The notes: generated from the sequence alone by a model not told the origin. DNA of 64,000 nucleotides from Phascolarctos cinereus (GCF_002099425.1 NW_018343973.1:7803501-7867500); one strand, 5' to 3'. Counted from the first letter of the stretch, positions 35,165 to 45,615 are shown. Made by a program: numbers and translations.

Positions 35165-35265
35165 GTATTTAATACCTCAGAAATAGATAATTGGTGATAG
35201 TCAGGTCTTAAACTCCAGCTCTCCTGAGTCCAATTCAATTTCTCTTTCTATACTATAACATTTGG

Positions 35266-35655
35266 TTCTTGAATTAAGAATAGGGTGGATTAGGGAACTA
35301 AATAGAGGCATTCTGAAAGAAGACATTCACTAAGATTTGCCTCCAGACCTGAACACCTGACAGATCCTGTAACTACTCTGTATATCTGGCACTGGTTCCT
35401 TATATTTAGTTTGAACCCTTATATTCAAGGTAATACATCATTGTCTGTATTCAGTGATTCTCTGATGCACTCCTGACGATTGGATTGTTCCTCTGTAATC
35501 ATATTATCAGGAAAGATGCAGGGGATGAAGCATGAGAACTGAAACTCTAAATCCATGGCCACAAGAAAGAACCTCAGACATAGAAGGTTTGCAAGGATCA
35601 AATAGTTGGCTACCATGAATGCTTCCACAGTGGTATTATTGACTTCTTGGAAAAA
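35266..35655. other. Unassigned DNA
   Basis: A minus-strand open frame (35425-35694) is preceded on its strand by a pyrimidine tract and AG, but its translation is a hydrophobic string with no motif I know. I do not call it an exon. Confidence 0.4.
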
Positions 35656-35659
35656 GGGG

Positions 35660-35915
35660 AAGCAATAGGTACTTATATAGTGTCTACTACGCACAAGGTG
35701 TTATACTAAGCACTTTACAAATATTATCTCATTTGGTTCCCACAACAATTCTGTAAGGTAAGTGCTGTTATTATCCCTATTTCGTAGTTGAAGAAACTGA
35801 GGAAAGCAGAGATTAAGTGACTTGCCCTACTTACATAGCTAGTAAATGTCTGAGACCCACTTTGAACGCAGATCTTCTGGCTCCAGGCTCAGTATTCTTC
35901 CTGCTGGGCCATCTA
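35660..35915 (-). mobile_element. MIR/Ther-type SINE (minus), near full length
   Basis: 'gcaataggtacttatatagt', 'gtgttatactaagcacttta', 'caaatattatctcatttggt', 'tcccacaacaattctgtaag', 'ttgaagaaactgaggaaagc', 'gattaagtgacttgccctac', 'ttacatagctagtaaatgtc', 'cttctggctccaggctcagt', ending 'gggccatcta'. Confidence 0.75.
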
Positions 35916-35984
35916 AAGAAAGAAATCTAATGGAATCTTAATTTTGCAAAATTTTCCAACACAACATGCCATTTCTCATAATTA

Positions 35985-36300
35985 TAATTTATCTACATGG
36001 TCTCTTTTGCCTACATTGTTCTCCTGCTTTGAGATTACTTCTGTTCTCCTTAGCTCAGATGTCCTTCCTCCATGGTTTCCCATGATCTCTCAGTCTGAAA
36101 GTATTCTCTCTCTCCTCAGATTTTCCTCTAGTATTGTGTCTGGATGTTGCCTTTATCCTTACTATGTTTCACCTGGTCCTTATATCTGTTTGCATACAAA
36201 CTGTAATCAGAACTCTCCAGGCTAGGGATTGTGTCACATGTTATTATCAACTCAATATCTAGCACAGTGCTCAGCACTAAACGTTTGTTGTGTGAAGTAA
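35985..36300 (+). mobile_element. L2 LINE 3' portion (plus)
   Basis: 'ttagctcagatgtccttcct', 'ccatggtttccc', 'atctgtttgcatacaaactg', 'ggctagggattgtgtcacat', 'atctagcacagtgctcagca', 'ctaaacgtttgttgtgtg'. The order matches the L2 end. Confidence 0.7.
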
Positions 36301-36379
36301 AATTTCAGAATTAGCTATTACAAAAGAACTCATCATTTTAAAGGTAGTTTTTCTATATACCCCCCAATTTCTCCCAATA

Positions 36380-36625
36380 TTAACAGCAATAATAATTCAC
36401 ATTTATTTAGCACTTTAAAGTTTTCAGTGGATTTTCCTTAATTACTCTGTGTTGAAGGATAAGAAATATAATTCCCCTCATTTTATAGCTAAGGAAACTG
36501 AGATACAGAGAGGGTAAGTATCCTGTCTTGGCTCACTCAGCTAGTAAGAATAAGAGCTGAGATTTGAATTTACATCTTCTCAGTGGGAGAATAATGCCCA
36601 TTCCATTGTACTGCATTTCCAAAAC
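36380..36625 (-). mobile_element. MIR/Ther-type SINE (minus)
   Basis: 'ataataattcacatttattt', 'agcactttaaagttttcag', 'ctcattttatagctaaggaa', 'actgagatacagagagggta', 'gctcactcagctagtaag', 'gatttgaatttacatcttct'. Confidence 0.7.
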
Positions 36626-36639
36626 CGTAGATTCCTTTG

Positions 36640-36895
36640 GAGGCAGTTCTGTGGCACATTGGACAGAATGCTGGATTTGGAGCTAGGAAGTCCTGGGAAC
36701 AAACCCTACCTTAGAAATCTACTAGCAGTGTGTTCCTGACAAGTAATTTAACCTCTTTCAGCCTTAGTTTCCTCATCTGTAAAATGAGGCTAATGATAGG
36801 ATCTACCTCACACTTTGATGTGAGGACCAAATGAGAGAACATAAGTAACATTGTTAACATTAAATCACTATCTAAACGCTAGCTATTATTACTTT
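36640..36895 (+). mobile_element. MIR-type SINE (plus)
   Basis: 'ggaggcagttctgtggcaca', 'ttggacagaatgctggattt', 'ggagctaggaagtcctggga', 'aatttaacctctttcagcct', 'tagtttcctcatctgtaaaa', 'ggatctacctcacactttga', 'tgtgaggaccaaatgagaga'. Head, CORE and 3' end are all visible. It lies back to back with the previous minus-strand copy. Confidence 0.75.
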
Positions 36896-38440
36896 CATTC
36901 ACTTATTGTATTGTCTATTAATAGGTGAGACAATACATTGATGAATGATGGCTATTCCCTACGTGGTACCTATTGGTTCAGGGTTGTTACTATTAACATT
37001 TCTTAAGAAGCCTTAGGATGGATTAGTGACTTATGCCATAAGATTTCTGACCTCACCTAAAGCTGTGTAACCCATGGAAATGAATTTATTGAGTGGCTGT
37101 GACTATGTATAAGTAGTATAACAGAGATAAATGGGCAATAGATGTTGACAAAGCTCTGGGAAAAAAAATATAGTTCTGGACATCCCTGTTAGAAAATGTA
37201 TGATTCTCAATAACTCTTCTTTTCTCTAGTGATCTGTCTATAAATCTTCTGTCCTCACCTAACAAAATGCCCCTTCTTCTCCACCTCCCCTCTCCCATCC
37301 TGTAACTGTTTTTCTGGGCCAACACCATGTTTGTGTAATACATTATTAAGGCAATGTCAGATTCAAGACGAAGAGCCTCTGTAGCTTCACAGCACTATTA
37401 TTGTACCTTCTGGTTCTAAACAATGCTCCAAGGAGCCTATGGACACATTAGTTTCCCCTGCATTATTTCACATAACTTACCATACAAGTCACTAGTGTAT
37501 TACTAAAAGTCTTTGGAGGTAATGTTCTGTCTTCTAGTAATGGAAATCTGGAGGAGGTCGTGAAGTCTGTGTAAAGTTGCAAAGGAAATGAGTCATAGGA
37601 TTTGGATAAAAGGACATATTTCCTTTGCAATTATGCTTGCAAATGACAACAATGATAAGGCTGAAAACTCTTAAGTCACAGGGGTTTACATGCTATCTCT
37701 GCCTTAGCCTTTGGTTTCATAATGGACAGTGACTATAGACTCTCTATCAGCTTGAGATATGATCTGTCTGCAATACATAATCAACAAAAATTTTCAGATA
37801 AGAACAGGAATCAAAGATATCATCAAGAAGTTAAGATAGTGAAATATGGCTAGTCATGTGGTAAGAAAAAGCAATGGACAGGGTGAGAGATTCACTGCTA
37901 TCTTCTCTGTGATGAGAGTAATGCCCTAACCCCTACCCACATGCAAATTAGGATAGCTTTTCCTTAAGAAATATTTTGAAACCATCATTCAAACCTGATT
38001 GGTTCAGAGAACTGAAGGCTAAGACTGTTAACATCACTTCCTTGTTAACTTATTGCAAAAGAGGTGCAAGAAGCTCCAGGCAAGTTGTAATGGTTGGGTG
38101 GTGGACCACAGTGGGCATCTCAGGCAGAAGTGCTCATGTGCACTCAATGTCTTCAGTGCTAATGCTTGTTAAATATTCTACCATAGCTAAGTAAATCTCT
38201 TTTTGTTAATTACTGAATGACTTTTAAGTATCTCCAAATTGAAACATAAACTATCAGGGAACTGTCCCAAGTCAAGACTGAAATACTTTCTGAATAAGGA
38301 GAATGTGAAGACTTGCATTAAGTTTGGTAGATTCTTTGTTAATAAATTTATGGGACTATGTGAGCAAAAATTGCACAGCTGTATGGGTTGTAATTTAGAG
38401 TATTGGTGAGAACATACAGATTGATGAAATCCCAAATCCA
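36896..38440. other. Unassigned DNA
   Basis: About 1.5 kb with no recognised gene, RNA or repeat family, the longest stretch without a recognised repeat in this half of the window. Confidence 0.45.
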
Positions 38441-38444
38441 TTGG

Positions 38445-38453
38445 GGTGTGTGT

Positions 38454-38503
<50 letters not shown>

Positions 38504-38535
38504 TTGTGTTTGTATGTGCATGTGTATGTGTTTTA
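38445..38535 (+). repeat. (GT)n microsatellite
   Basis: GT units, one TATG interruption, about 20 further GT units, then imperfect GTGTTTGTATGTG units. Confidence 0.95.
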
Positions 38536-38614
38536 GATTTGTGACTTCACTGGTGTTCGAAGTTTCCTGTAAGGAAATTCTCTCCACAGTTATACATCAT
38601 TGGCAACTCTGTTA

Positions 38615-38745
38615 CTTGCAGTTTTAGAGAGTTGCCTAGGGGTGCTGAAAAGTTAAGTGATGTCCATGATCTCTCTCAGTTAATGTGTGTCAGAGGTAGC
38701 ACTTGAACTCAGGTCTTTCTGAATGTCAGTCAGTTATAATATGCT
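38615..38745 (-). mobile_element. MIR-type SINE (marsupial variant), minus
   Basis: 'tagagagttgcctaggggtg', 'ctgaaaagttaagtgatgtc', 'gtcagaggtagcacttgaac', 'tcaggtctttctgaatgtca' are the reverse complement of the marsupial variant. Confidence 0.65.
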
Positions 38746-38789
38746 TCTCGTCTCTCCATTTAATATTAAAAAATACATCCTGAACTCTT

Positions 38790-39005
38790 AGGATAGATGG
38801 ACAGCTAGTTGTAATGGTTGATAGGATGTTGTACTTGGAGTCAGGAATATCTAAGCTTAAGTATTCTGTCAGACACATATTAGCTGTGTGACTCTTGGCA
38901 AGTCATATTAATTCTCTGGGCTTCAGTTTTTCTTTGAAAGTCATACAAAAAGCATGAAGTGCTGCACAAGTGGTAGTTGTTATTGATGCTGTTATTGTAG
39001 CTACT
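38790..39005 (+). mobile_element. MIR-type SINE (plus)
   Basis: 'gatggacagctagttgtaat', 'ggttgataggatgttgtact', 'tggagtcaggaatatctaag', 'attagctgtgtgactcttgg', 'caagtcatattaattctctg', 'ggcttcagtttttc'. Confidence 0.65.
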
Positions 39006-39019
39006 ATTCAAATTATTGA

Positions 39020-39540
39020 AAGTTAATAATAATTGCTAGCATTTATATAATGACTTAAGGTTGACAATTTTGTTTGATCATTTTTTCAGTCATGTCCAAC
39101 TGTTTGTGACCTCATTTGGGATTTTCTGGGCAAAGATATTAGAGTAGTGTGCTATTTCCTTCTCCAACTCACTTTATAGATGAGAAACTGAGGCAAACAG
39201 GGTTACATGACTTGCCCAAGGTCACACAGCTAGTAAATTTCTGAGGTTGGATTTGAATTCAGGTCTTCCTGACTCTAGGTCCAGTGCTTTATCTGCTGTG
39301 CCACCTAGCTGCCCCAGGGTTTGCAAAGCACTTCACAAATACTGTGTCATTTTATCCTTTCAACAATCCTGGGAGGTAGGTGCCATTATTTCCTCCATTT
39401 TTATAGATGATGAAGCTGAGGCAGAGGTTCCATAACTTGTCAAGGATCACACAGCTAGTAAGTACTTGAGGCTGGATTTAATTCATCTTCTTGAATTCAA
39501 GTTTAGCACTTTATCTCCTGCATTACTAAGCTGCCCTATG
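39020..39540 (-). mobile_element. MIR/Ther-type SINE (minus), split by a MAR1
   Basis: The left part, 39020-39070 ('attgctagcatttatataat', 'gacttaagg'), and the right part, 39317-39540 ('ggtttgcaaagcacttcaca', 'caatcctgggaggtaggtgc', 'atgatgaagctgaggcagag', 'cacacagctagtaagtactt', 'gcattactaagctgcccta'), make one full-length copy. Confidence 0.8.
39071..39316 (-). mobile_element. MAR1-type SINE (minus), inserted in the MIR
   Basis: 'tttttcagtcatgtccaact', 'gtttgtgacctcatttggga', 'ttttctgggcaaagatatta', 'ggttacatgacttgcccaag', 'gtcacacagctagtaaattt', 'gtgccacctagctgcccc'. The junction in the MIR falls in its 'aaggtttgcaaag' part. Confidence 0.8.
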
Positions 39541-39554
39541 CTCAGCACACTGAT

Positions 39555-39778
39555 AGTTAATAATCAATACCACCTTCTCTACATTTGGTCTGTTGTTTTC
39601 TAACACTGCTTAGGAACCCCCAGATATTGTCTATCTTTTCTATACTTATCTTGTATGCTCTGATTTATGTATGTCATCTCCCCCATTAAAATGTAAGCTC
39701 CTTGAGAATGGGGCTTGTGCATTTTTGTTTTCTTGTATCCCCAGCATTTAGCACAGAACAGGCACTTTGAAATGTGTT
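39555..39778 (+). mobile_element. L2 LINE 3' end (plus)
   Basis: 'ttgtatgctctgatttatgt', 'aaaatgtaagctccttgaga', 'atggggcttgtgcatttttg', 'cttgtatccccagcatttag', 'cacagaacaggcacttt'. Non-coding. Confidence 0.75.
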
Positions 39779-39793
39779 CATCTTCATTTGAAG

Positions 39794-39901
39794 TTGTTTA
39801 CATATGAGACACCTATTGGGATGCACATTGTTTTCCCCAAGGACCTGGACAAAGAGAACCATGTCATTTCTCACCTCAAGTCAGAAAATACTATTTTGGA
39901 G
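39794..39901 (+). other. Candidate exon ending in a consensus donor (unconfirmed)
   Basis: An open stretch reading ETPIGMHIVFPKDLDKENH, then ISHLKSENTILE, ends TTGGAG|GTATGT, a perfect donor consensus. The acceptor side is weak: the nearest in-frame AG (TTTGAAG, 39787-39793) has a poor pyrimidine tract. The strong CCCCAG at 39741-39744 lies inside the L2 end and puts a TAG in frame. A second plus-strand frame is open over the same bases, so the absence of stops means less. I do not recognise the protein. Confidence 0.15.
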
Positions 39902-41650
39902 GTATGTAGGACCTGTCTATGTGGTATGGCTTCAGCACATATTGGCACAAGGTTTCTCCCAAATCCTAACCGTTGCAATTCTCAGTAACAGATCCATGCT
40001 GCTTCTAATCAGTTTCCCAACAGGGGACTACACAGGCTGGAAACATGCAGATTGAGAAAGAAATTGTTAGAAAATGACTGAAAACTCAAGCTCTCCAGCA
40101 TCACCTCTCCATGCCAGGAAGATGAAAACATATGTTTTACCCTTATTTTCTTCACTGCAGAAAAAAAGTGAGAAATTGGCTCCTGTGAGATTGATGAGTG
40201 TTCTGAGATCTGAGTGACTAGTTAGGGCAGGGGGAGGCTCTAAGGAAGGTGAGAAAAAATTTAGTATGACTCCTGTTTATGGCTTTCATAAGATATTGTG
40301 TTACTGTCACCTGCTGAGCCTGGCAACTCCTGGAGGTATCTTCCCGCCCCATTATTTATTTACTTCATTTTTTTCTAAAGTACTTTCCATGAATAAAAAT
40401 CATCCTACTGAATAATTGCCACTATGGTCTCATTTCAGGCTGCTAATTTTCAGTTCTCACTTGATGGCTACAGGAAAGAGGTGGAATTTGACAGCTCAGA
40501 ACCATGTAGGAAAGCTCAAGCTGCCAAGTTTCACTGTCTAATTTGGTACCAACTTCTTGTAACACTGAGTGAAAAGCAGCTTTCTTTGGCTCCACCATCT
40601 ACATGAGTGTTTATTAATGGCCCCTCAAAATCATTAGTCCCAGTTAAATGCATTATATAATAGAGGTTTGACATTGAAGTTAGCTGGAAAATTAGAAAGC
40701 TAGGAAAAAGAGACTCTTTTGGACTGACTTTTTCTGGGACAGGCAGAAGATCTGATGAGGTTTGTACCTGCGATCAGTAGTTGAATGAAAATTTATTTTA
40801 TGGGCTGAATAAAGGGCAGTGTTTACCTAGCATAGGAAAATGGAAATTGATACTGACTGCATTTCATACAGCAAGGGGAGGGACAGAGACTTGGCCATAA
40901 AGCTGTGAATTTCATTAGCAACATTCAAGGAAGACCAAAAATGAGATTGTGCCCCAATTATCAGATTTAACTCCCTACAATTTTAAAATTAATGGGATTA
41001 GAGCCAAATCTCAATTTCTTTGATAATTGAGGCAAAAAAAAATAACCTTAGGCCAAGAATTTCTAGATTATCTATGCTGATCTAATTAATCATTTAATTT
41101 CATGCTAGCTAATTATTCCCCACCCACAATATAGCCACTTGACCAGAGCACACAATTGGATGCTATGTGCCTAGGAATTTTACTGGAATTAAGACCTAAT
41201 TAGGAAAGAATGGGTTTCCTGTATCTACCTTGGAACATGATCCAACCTATTCTTAGCTATCCTATTAATCTAAATAAGAGAAGAAATTGAGTATAAATTA
41301 ATCCATTGCATTACCTTTTACCCTAAATCAAAGTCCATAACAGGATAAGGGGAAAACAAAACCAAAACTGTTTAAAGATCTTTTATTTTGTTTTGTTTTT
41401 GTAAATTGGCCACTTTGAGGCCTAGAGAGTTGATAAAATATACATATCGTGTGTGTGGATATATGACCTCTTCTTTCTTTACTCAGTTTAGTAAAACCTG
41501 ATGGGTAGTAGGGCTTTGAATGCATCAGGGAATAATTTGACACAAAAGCAGAAGAAGCATTTAGCTTCTTCTGCTGCACGCTTTCCTATGTGTTTAAAGC
41601 CCTCCAAACTCTGGCTCAAACTTAGTACTTTTCTAGGGTTATTATATATG
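39902..41650. other. Unassigned DNA
   Basis: About 1.7 kb without a recognised family. It includes a 60-codon open frame (40424-40606) next to an AG-ended pyrimidine-containing stretch, not convincing as an exon. Confidence 0.4.
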
Positions 41651-41654
41651 ACTG

Positions 41655-42375
41655 CCCTTCATGCCTTCAACAGTCTACCTGAACTGTCCTTCTTATAGTC
41701 CCCAACACAAAATAGTTCATTTTCTCTCTCTGTGCCTTTGCACAGTCTCTCCTGCCTGGAATGTATTCCCTATTCACTTCTGCCTCTTAGAAATCCGAGT
41801 CTGCTTCAAAGCTCAGCTCAAATGCCATTTTCTTTTAGTATTGTTCTGGCATTCAGCTGTGTCCAATGTTATGTGACTCTGGGGACCATAGCATGTCAAT
41901 GCTGTCCATGAGGGTTTCTTGGCAAAGATATTGGAGTGATTTGCAATTTCCTTCTTCAGAAGCCTAATGCAAATAGAGGTTAAGTGACTTGCCCAGGGTC
42001 ACACAGCTGGTAGATGTCTGAGGCTGGATATGAACTCAGGTCTTCCTGACTTCAGGCCTAGTGTTCTATCCACTAAGCCATCTAGCTGCCTTTTTCTGCA
42101 TGAGGCTTTTCCTAATTCCTATAGCTGCTATTGCTTCAATTCACTGAAATTATTTTGCATTTAATATATATTTGTTTGCCCTTATATTTGCACTTATTTA
42201 CATATGTGTGTGCAAACCTGTGCATGTATGTATACACACATGCATACACACATGCTGTCTCTCCCTATAGAATGCGAGCTCCTAGAAGGCAGCGACTGTT
42301 TATTGCTGCCTTTGTGTCTCCAGCACGTGGCTTACAGTAGGCACTTTAAAAATTCTTGCTTATTGATTCTCTTTT
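41655..42375 (+). mobile_element. L2 LINE 3' portion (plus), split by a MAR1
   Basis: Before the SINE: 'tctgtgcctttgcacagtct', 'ctcctgcctggaatgtattc', 'tcaaagctcagctcaaatgc', 'cattttctt'. After it: 'tctgcatgaggcttttccta', 'atagaatgcgagctcctaga', 'aggcagcgactgtttattgc', 'tgtctccagcacgtggctta', 'cagtaggcacttta'. The order and joins fit one L2 copy. Confidence 0.8.
41843..42092 (-). mobile_element. MAR1-type SINE, variant tail (minus), inserted in L2
   Basis: 'ggcattcagctgtgtccaat', 'ggggaccatagcatgtcaat', 'gagggtttcttggcaaagat', 'attggagtgatttgcaattt', 'gcaaatagaggttaagtgac', 'ttgcccagggtcacacagct', 'aagccatctagctgcct'. It shares its variant tail with 10286-10497. The flanks show a short TTTCT match. 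Confidence 0.75.
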
Positions 42376-42629
42376 GATTATTCTCTCTACTCGGGTACCT
42401 GCTTTAGCAAAACCTCTCAGCACAAACAGAAGAACTAGGCTACTTCTTTAAAAAGACAAAGGGAAGGAAATTCCTGGAGATTTCCTACCTTCCAAGGTAT
42501 AGCCAGAACTATTTATCCTTGTTTCTATTACTTTATTACCCCTTCATTTGGAGAAAGGTGTCGTTCTCAAGGTCTCTTCCCTTGGCGCTCTTTACTATCA
42601 CTGGCCTGGCAATAAAAAGAAAATAAGAA
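42376..42629. other. Unassigned DNA
   Basis: No gene or family was recognised. Confidence 0.35.
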
Positions 42630-42775
42630 TTTTTCACGGAATTGTAGGGTGTTAAAACTGGAAGGGCCTTTAGAGGTCACCTAATTAAATTCTCTTATTT
42701 TACAGATTAGAAAATGAGGGCCAGAGAGAAGTAGCTTGCTTAGAATCACCTGGGTTATCTGACATCACCTACCCC
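42630..42775 (-). mobile_element. MIR3/L3-tailed SINE (minus)
   Basis: 'cacggaattgtagggtgtta', 'aaactggaagggcctttaga', 'ggtcacctaattaaattctc', 'ttattttacagattagaaaa', 'tgagggccagagagaagtag' are the reverse complement of the L3-like tail followed by the CORE. Confidence 0.65.
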
Positions 42776-44060
42776 TCCAAATCTAGCACATTTTCCTTCC
42801 CTACTAGGGAATGATCCCCTATCACAGTTGTATTTATTTTTTAAGAAATGCTCCTTTGACATTAATGCAATGTTAATACCTCTTATTGCTATTCCAAGAC
42901 CTATGGAAAATAACTACTGGTTTATCATAGAACAAATCACTACTAAGTTCTACCAAATAGCACTGTAATTGTACTCAGGTGGATGATACCTCCCATCTTT
43001 GTACATGTTAATTGTTTCCAAGAATTCCATGTACATTTTCTCATTGGATCCTGAAAGCAATCCAAAGTCCTGTTGACACATGAGAAATCTTGTGTGGAGA
43101 TAGGTTAAGTGATTTGACTAAATCTGACTTGAATCCAGGTTTTTCTTCCTACTAGTCATCCCCCTTCATGCTTCTCCATTGTCTTGATTTCCACCTTGAT
43201 CCTCATGATATAAAAATAGGACTGTGCAGTTCATCTAATGAATAAGGTTGTATGGTACTGGATAAATAAGTACATATAGTTGCAATCATTAATAGCCAAG
43301 TATGTTAGAAATTATCCTGCCATCTATGCTTCTGACTTTTCTACCCAGTGCAAAGTAGACTTGAGGCCAGAATTTACTGTTCAAATACATCTATGTTATT
43401 GGCTTCCTCATTCCCGAAATTGGGAGGTTTTATTGTTGTTTTCTTTTTATTTGTTTTTTGGTTCCTTTACCCAGCGTTGGTTTTGTCAAAAACATCTCCC
43501 CACCATCTTTACAAACTATCTATTTGTCAAAACAGGAATTGTGTTTCCTTCTTTAAAATAGCTTTCAGTTTACCAAACTATAGAAAACTAGAATTGAATG
43601 GTGGTGTACACTGGAGATCATTTAGTCCTGCCACTTTGTTTTCAAGATTTTAAAACCAAGGCCCAAAATGTGGTATTACCTTCTCCAAAGGTTCAAAGTG
43701 ATATGATGGAGGAAATGGGACTGGAGACATTGCTGGTTCCCTGTTGAATGGATTTCAAAAAGCACAAAAGAACAAGAACTCTTATTGTTCCTCCTAGGGG
43801 CAAATTCTGCAAAAATCAAATTGAAGTGCCTGTTTGAGAGCAGCGTTGCAGTAGACAGTTGTGACGTCTTAAGGGCTGAAATATTTTGAATGGATTTCAA
43901 AGGCATAGCAATTCAAGGAATTGCTTTCAAAAGCCTATGAGTGGATAGTTTCTCTTAATCATTTTCATAAGAGCTCACAGGAAGCGAAATTGTCTAAGAT
44001 TCAGTTTGTCTTTTACGCCTTCTCATCTCTCTCTGTTAAATTTAGTGAGCTTTTATTAAG
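42776..44060. other. Mostly unassigned DNA with two weak MIR-like copies
   Basis: 43020-43150 ('tctcattggatcctgaaagc', 'ggttaagtgatttgactaaa', 'cttgaatccaggt') and 43585-43720 ('aatggtggtgtacactggag', 'atcatttagtcctgccactt') resemble minus-strand MIR and MIR3. The rest is unassigned. Confidence 0.4.
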
Positions 44061-44064
44061 TGGC

Positions 44065-44290
44065 TGTTATGACAGGAGAGCTGGCCTTGGAGACAGGAAG
44101 ACTTGGTTTCATGTCTTACCTCAGACACACACCACTCATGTAAAAATGGGCAAATCACTTAAACTCTTACTACTTCAGGCAGCTCTTAGGCTATAAGTAT
44201 TGGATGAGTCACCACTCTGCATTGGCAGAGGGTGTTTTCATAATGGGAGTTCCATATACCAATTAAATCACAGTTTGACAACCAAATAAC
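44065..44290 (+). mobile_element. MIR-type SINE (marsupial variant), plus, full length
   Basis: 'gagagctggccttggagaca', 'ggaagacttggtttcatgtc', 'ttacctcagacacacaccac', 'gggcaaatcacttaaactct', 'ctgcattggcagagggtgtt', 'gggagttccatataccaatt', 'aaatcacagtttga'. The clearest copy of the variant here. Confidence 0.75.
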
Positions 44291-44651
44291 GTGCATAGTG
44301 TTCTATTTTTTTTTCTGTTTCCTATGCCCTTTTCATTAGCATCTGGGAGCGTCATTCTATTTCTTTACTAATAGAGTGACCACTGAGGGGGCCCTCCAGT
44401 AAGCATCTCATAGTCCTGCCAAATTTTTCTTTCTGTTGCCTTGCACTATACTATTTTCTTAGTGTCTTGCTAGAGGACTTTATTTTTAATCTCTAATTTA
44501 GAAAATCATGCTTATTTGTGAGTCATGTAAATATTATCATAAATTTACATAAAGGTTCTTATTTTTTCCCTGGTACTATAATGACAAATCATACAGATGG
44601 AGGCCCATTGAAGCTGCTTTCTCAAAGAAGAGGCAAACCCATCAGTGGGGG
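44291..44651. other. Unassigned DNA
   Basis: No gene or family was recognised. Confidence 0.4.
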
Positions 44652-44665
44652 AGGTGTTTCCTTCT
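44652..44665. repeat. Target-site duplication of a minus-strand SINE, left
   Basis: AGGTGTTTCCTTCT, matching AGGTGTTTCCCTCT at 44816-44829 with one difference. Confidence 0.8.
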
Positions 44666-44815
44666 TCTTCTTTTTTTTTTTGGCTAGGCAATGAGGTTAA
44701 GTGACTTGCCACAGTCACACAGGTAGTAAGTGTTATGTGTCTGAGGCTGGATTTGAACTCAGGTCCTCCTGAATCCAGGGCCAGTACTTTATCCATTGTG
44801 CCATCAAGCTGCCTC
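44666..44815 (-). mobile_element. WSINE1/SINE1-like SINE (minus), full length with A-tail
   Basis: A T-run (A-tail) at 44671-44681, then 'tggctaggcaatgaggttaa', 'gtgacttgccacagtcacac', 'aggtagtaagtgttatgtgt', 'ctgaggctggatttgaactc', 'aggtcctcctgaatccaggg', ending 'catcaagctgcctc'. The A-tail and the 14-bp flanking duplication indicate L1-driven insertion. Confidence 0.85.
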
Positions 44816-44829
44816 AGGTGTTTCCCTCT
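44816..44829. repeat. Target-site duplication of a minus-strand SINE, right
   Basis: AGGTGTTTCCCTCT. Confidence 0.8.
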
Positions 44830-44959
44830 AATGTGGCTAAAGAAGACCATCTTTATTGCCTCTAAGCACTCACAGGAAGACACAAATGACCTGCTGTCCC
44901 AGAGGACAAAGTTGTGAGCAGCTGATCCTAGGAACCATGATTAAATGGATAGACTTTAT

Positions 44960-45465
44960 GGGAGCAGTACTGATGTACATGAGTGAGAAGGAGGAGGACA
45001 TTAAAAAAACTTTTGTCCAAAAATATTTACAACAGCACTCTTTCTGTTAGCAAAACAAAACAAAACAAAACAAATCAAAGCTGGAAACAAAGTAGAAGCC
45101 CAACAAGTGGGAACTAAATAAACATATTGTAGTATAAAAATATAATGGAATACCATTGTGTTTGAAGGAATAATGAATTCAGTGAATACAAAGAATCATG
45201 AAAAGACTTTTGTGAAGTAAAATAAAAAAATAATTAAAAACAATATACACAATAAAAACAATAAGGTGAATTGAAAGAACAATCATCACTCAATAGTCTA
45301 AATGGAATGCTATTATAAGGGACAAAGATTATAATGATCCAGCCTGGCCCCAAAAAACAGATATGAAAAGAAATCTCACCCTATTTCTTTGAAAAAGGGG
45401 TAGGAGGAATCAGCAGTGTAGAATATTGCCTATAGCATCAGACATTTTTGATATGATGTTTGGTT
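44960..45465 (+). mobile_element. Old L1 3' end (plus)
   Basis: 'gtccaaaaatatttacaaca', 'gcactctttctgttagcaaa', then (AAAAC)n at 45052-45075, 'gctggaaacaaagtagaagc', 'ccaacaagtgggaactaaat', 'ggaataccattgtgtttgaa', then an A-rich stretch. The order matches the ORF2 C-terminal end and 3' UTR of L1 (compare 28700-28830), much diverged. Confidence 0.65.
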
Positions 45466-45474
45466 TTCGAGACC

Positions 45475-45615
45475 TTCCTCTTTCCCTCCTTTCTTCCCTC
45501 TCTCACTCCATTCCTCTCTTCTTCCCTCCTTCCATTTCTCCTTTCTCCCTCCCTTCCCTCCCTTCCTCTTTCTTTTCCTTCCTTCCCTCTCTTCCTTCTT
45601 TCCTTCCTCTTAAAC
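45475..45615 (+). repeat. Polypyrimidine (CTTC/CCTT) tract
   Basis: About 140 bases of almost pure C and T in TTCC, CCCT and CTTT units. It gives chance S/L/P/F-rich open frames. Confidence 0.9.

Larger units (their letters stand above)
34640..35265 (-). mobile_element. MIR-type SINE (minus), split
   Basis: 34640-34785 ('ttgcaaagtactttcctcac', 'ccccattttataggtgtaga', 'aactgagatttaaagaggtt') and 35165-35265 ('ctagtatttaatacctcag', 'gtcaggtcttaaactccagc', 'tctcctgagtccaattcaat') are the two ends of one reverse-complement MIR. A plus-strand MIR and a hAT-like element lie between them. Confidence 0.55.

Noticed and set aside
35425-35694. Minus-strand open frame preceded by a pyrimidine tract and AG, as an exon
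   Set aside because: The peptide is a hydrophobic string with no motif, and the end overlaps a MIR.
40424-40606. 60-codon open frame as an exon
   Set aside because: The acceptor tract is short and the possible donor (TTTG|GTACCA) is weak.
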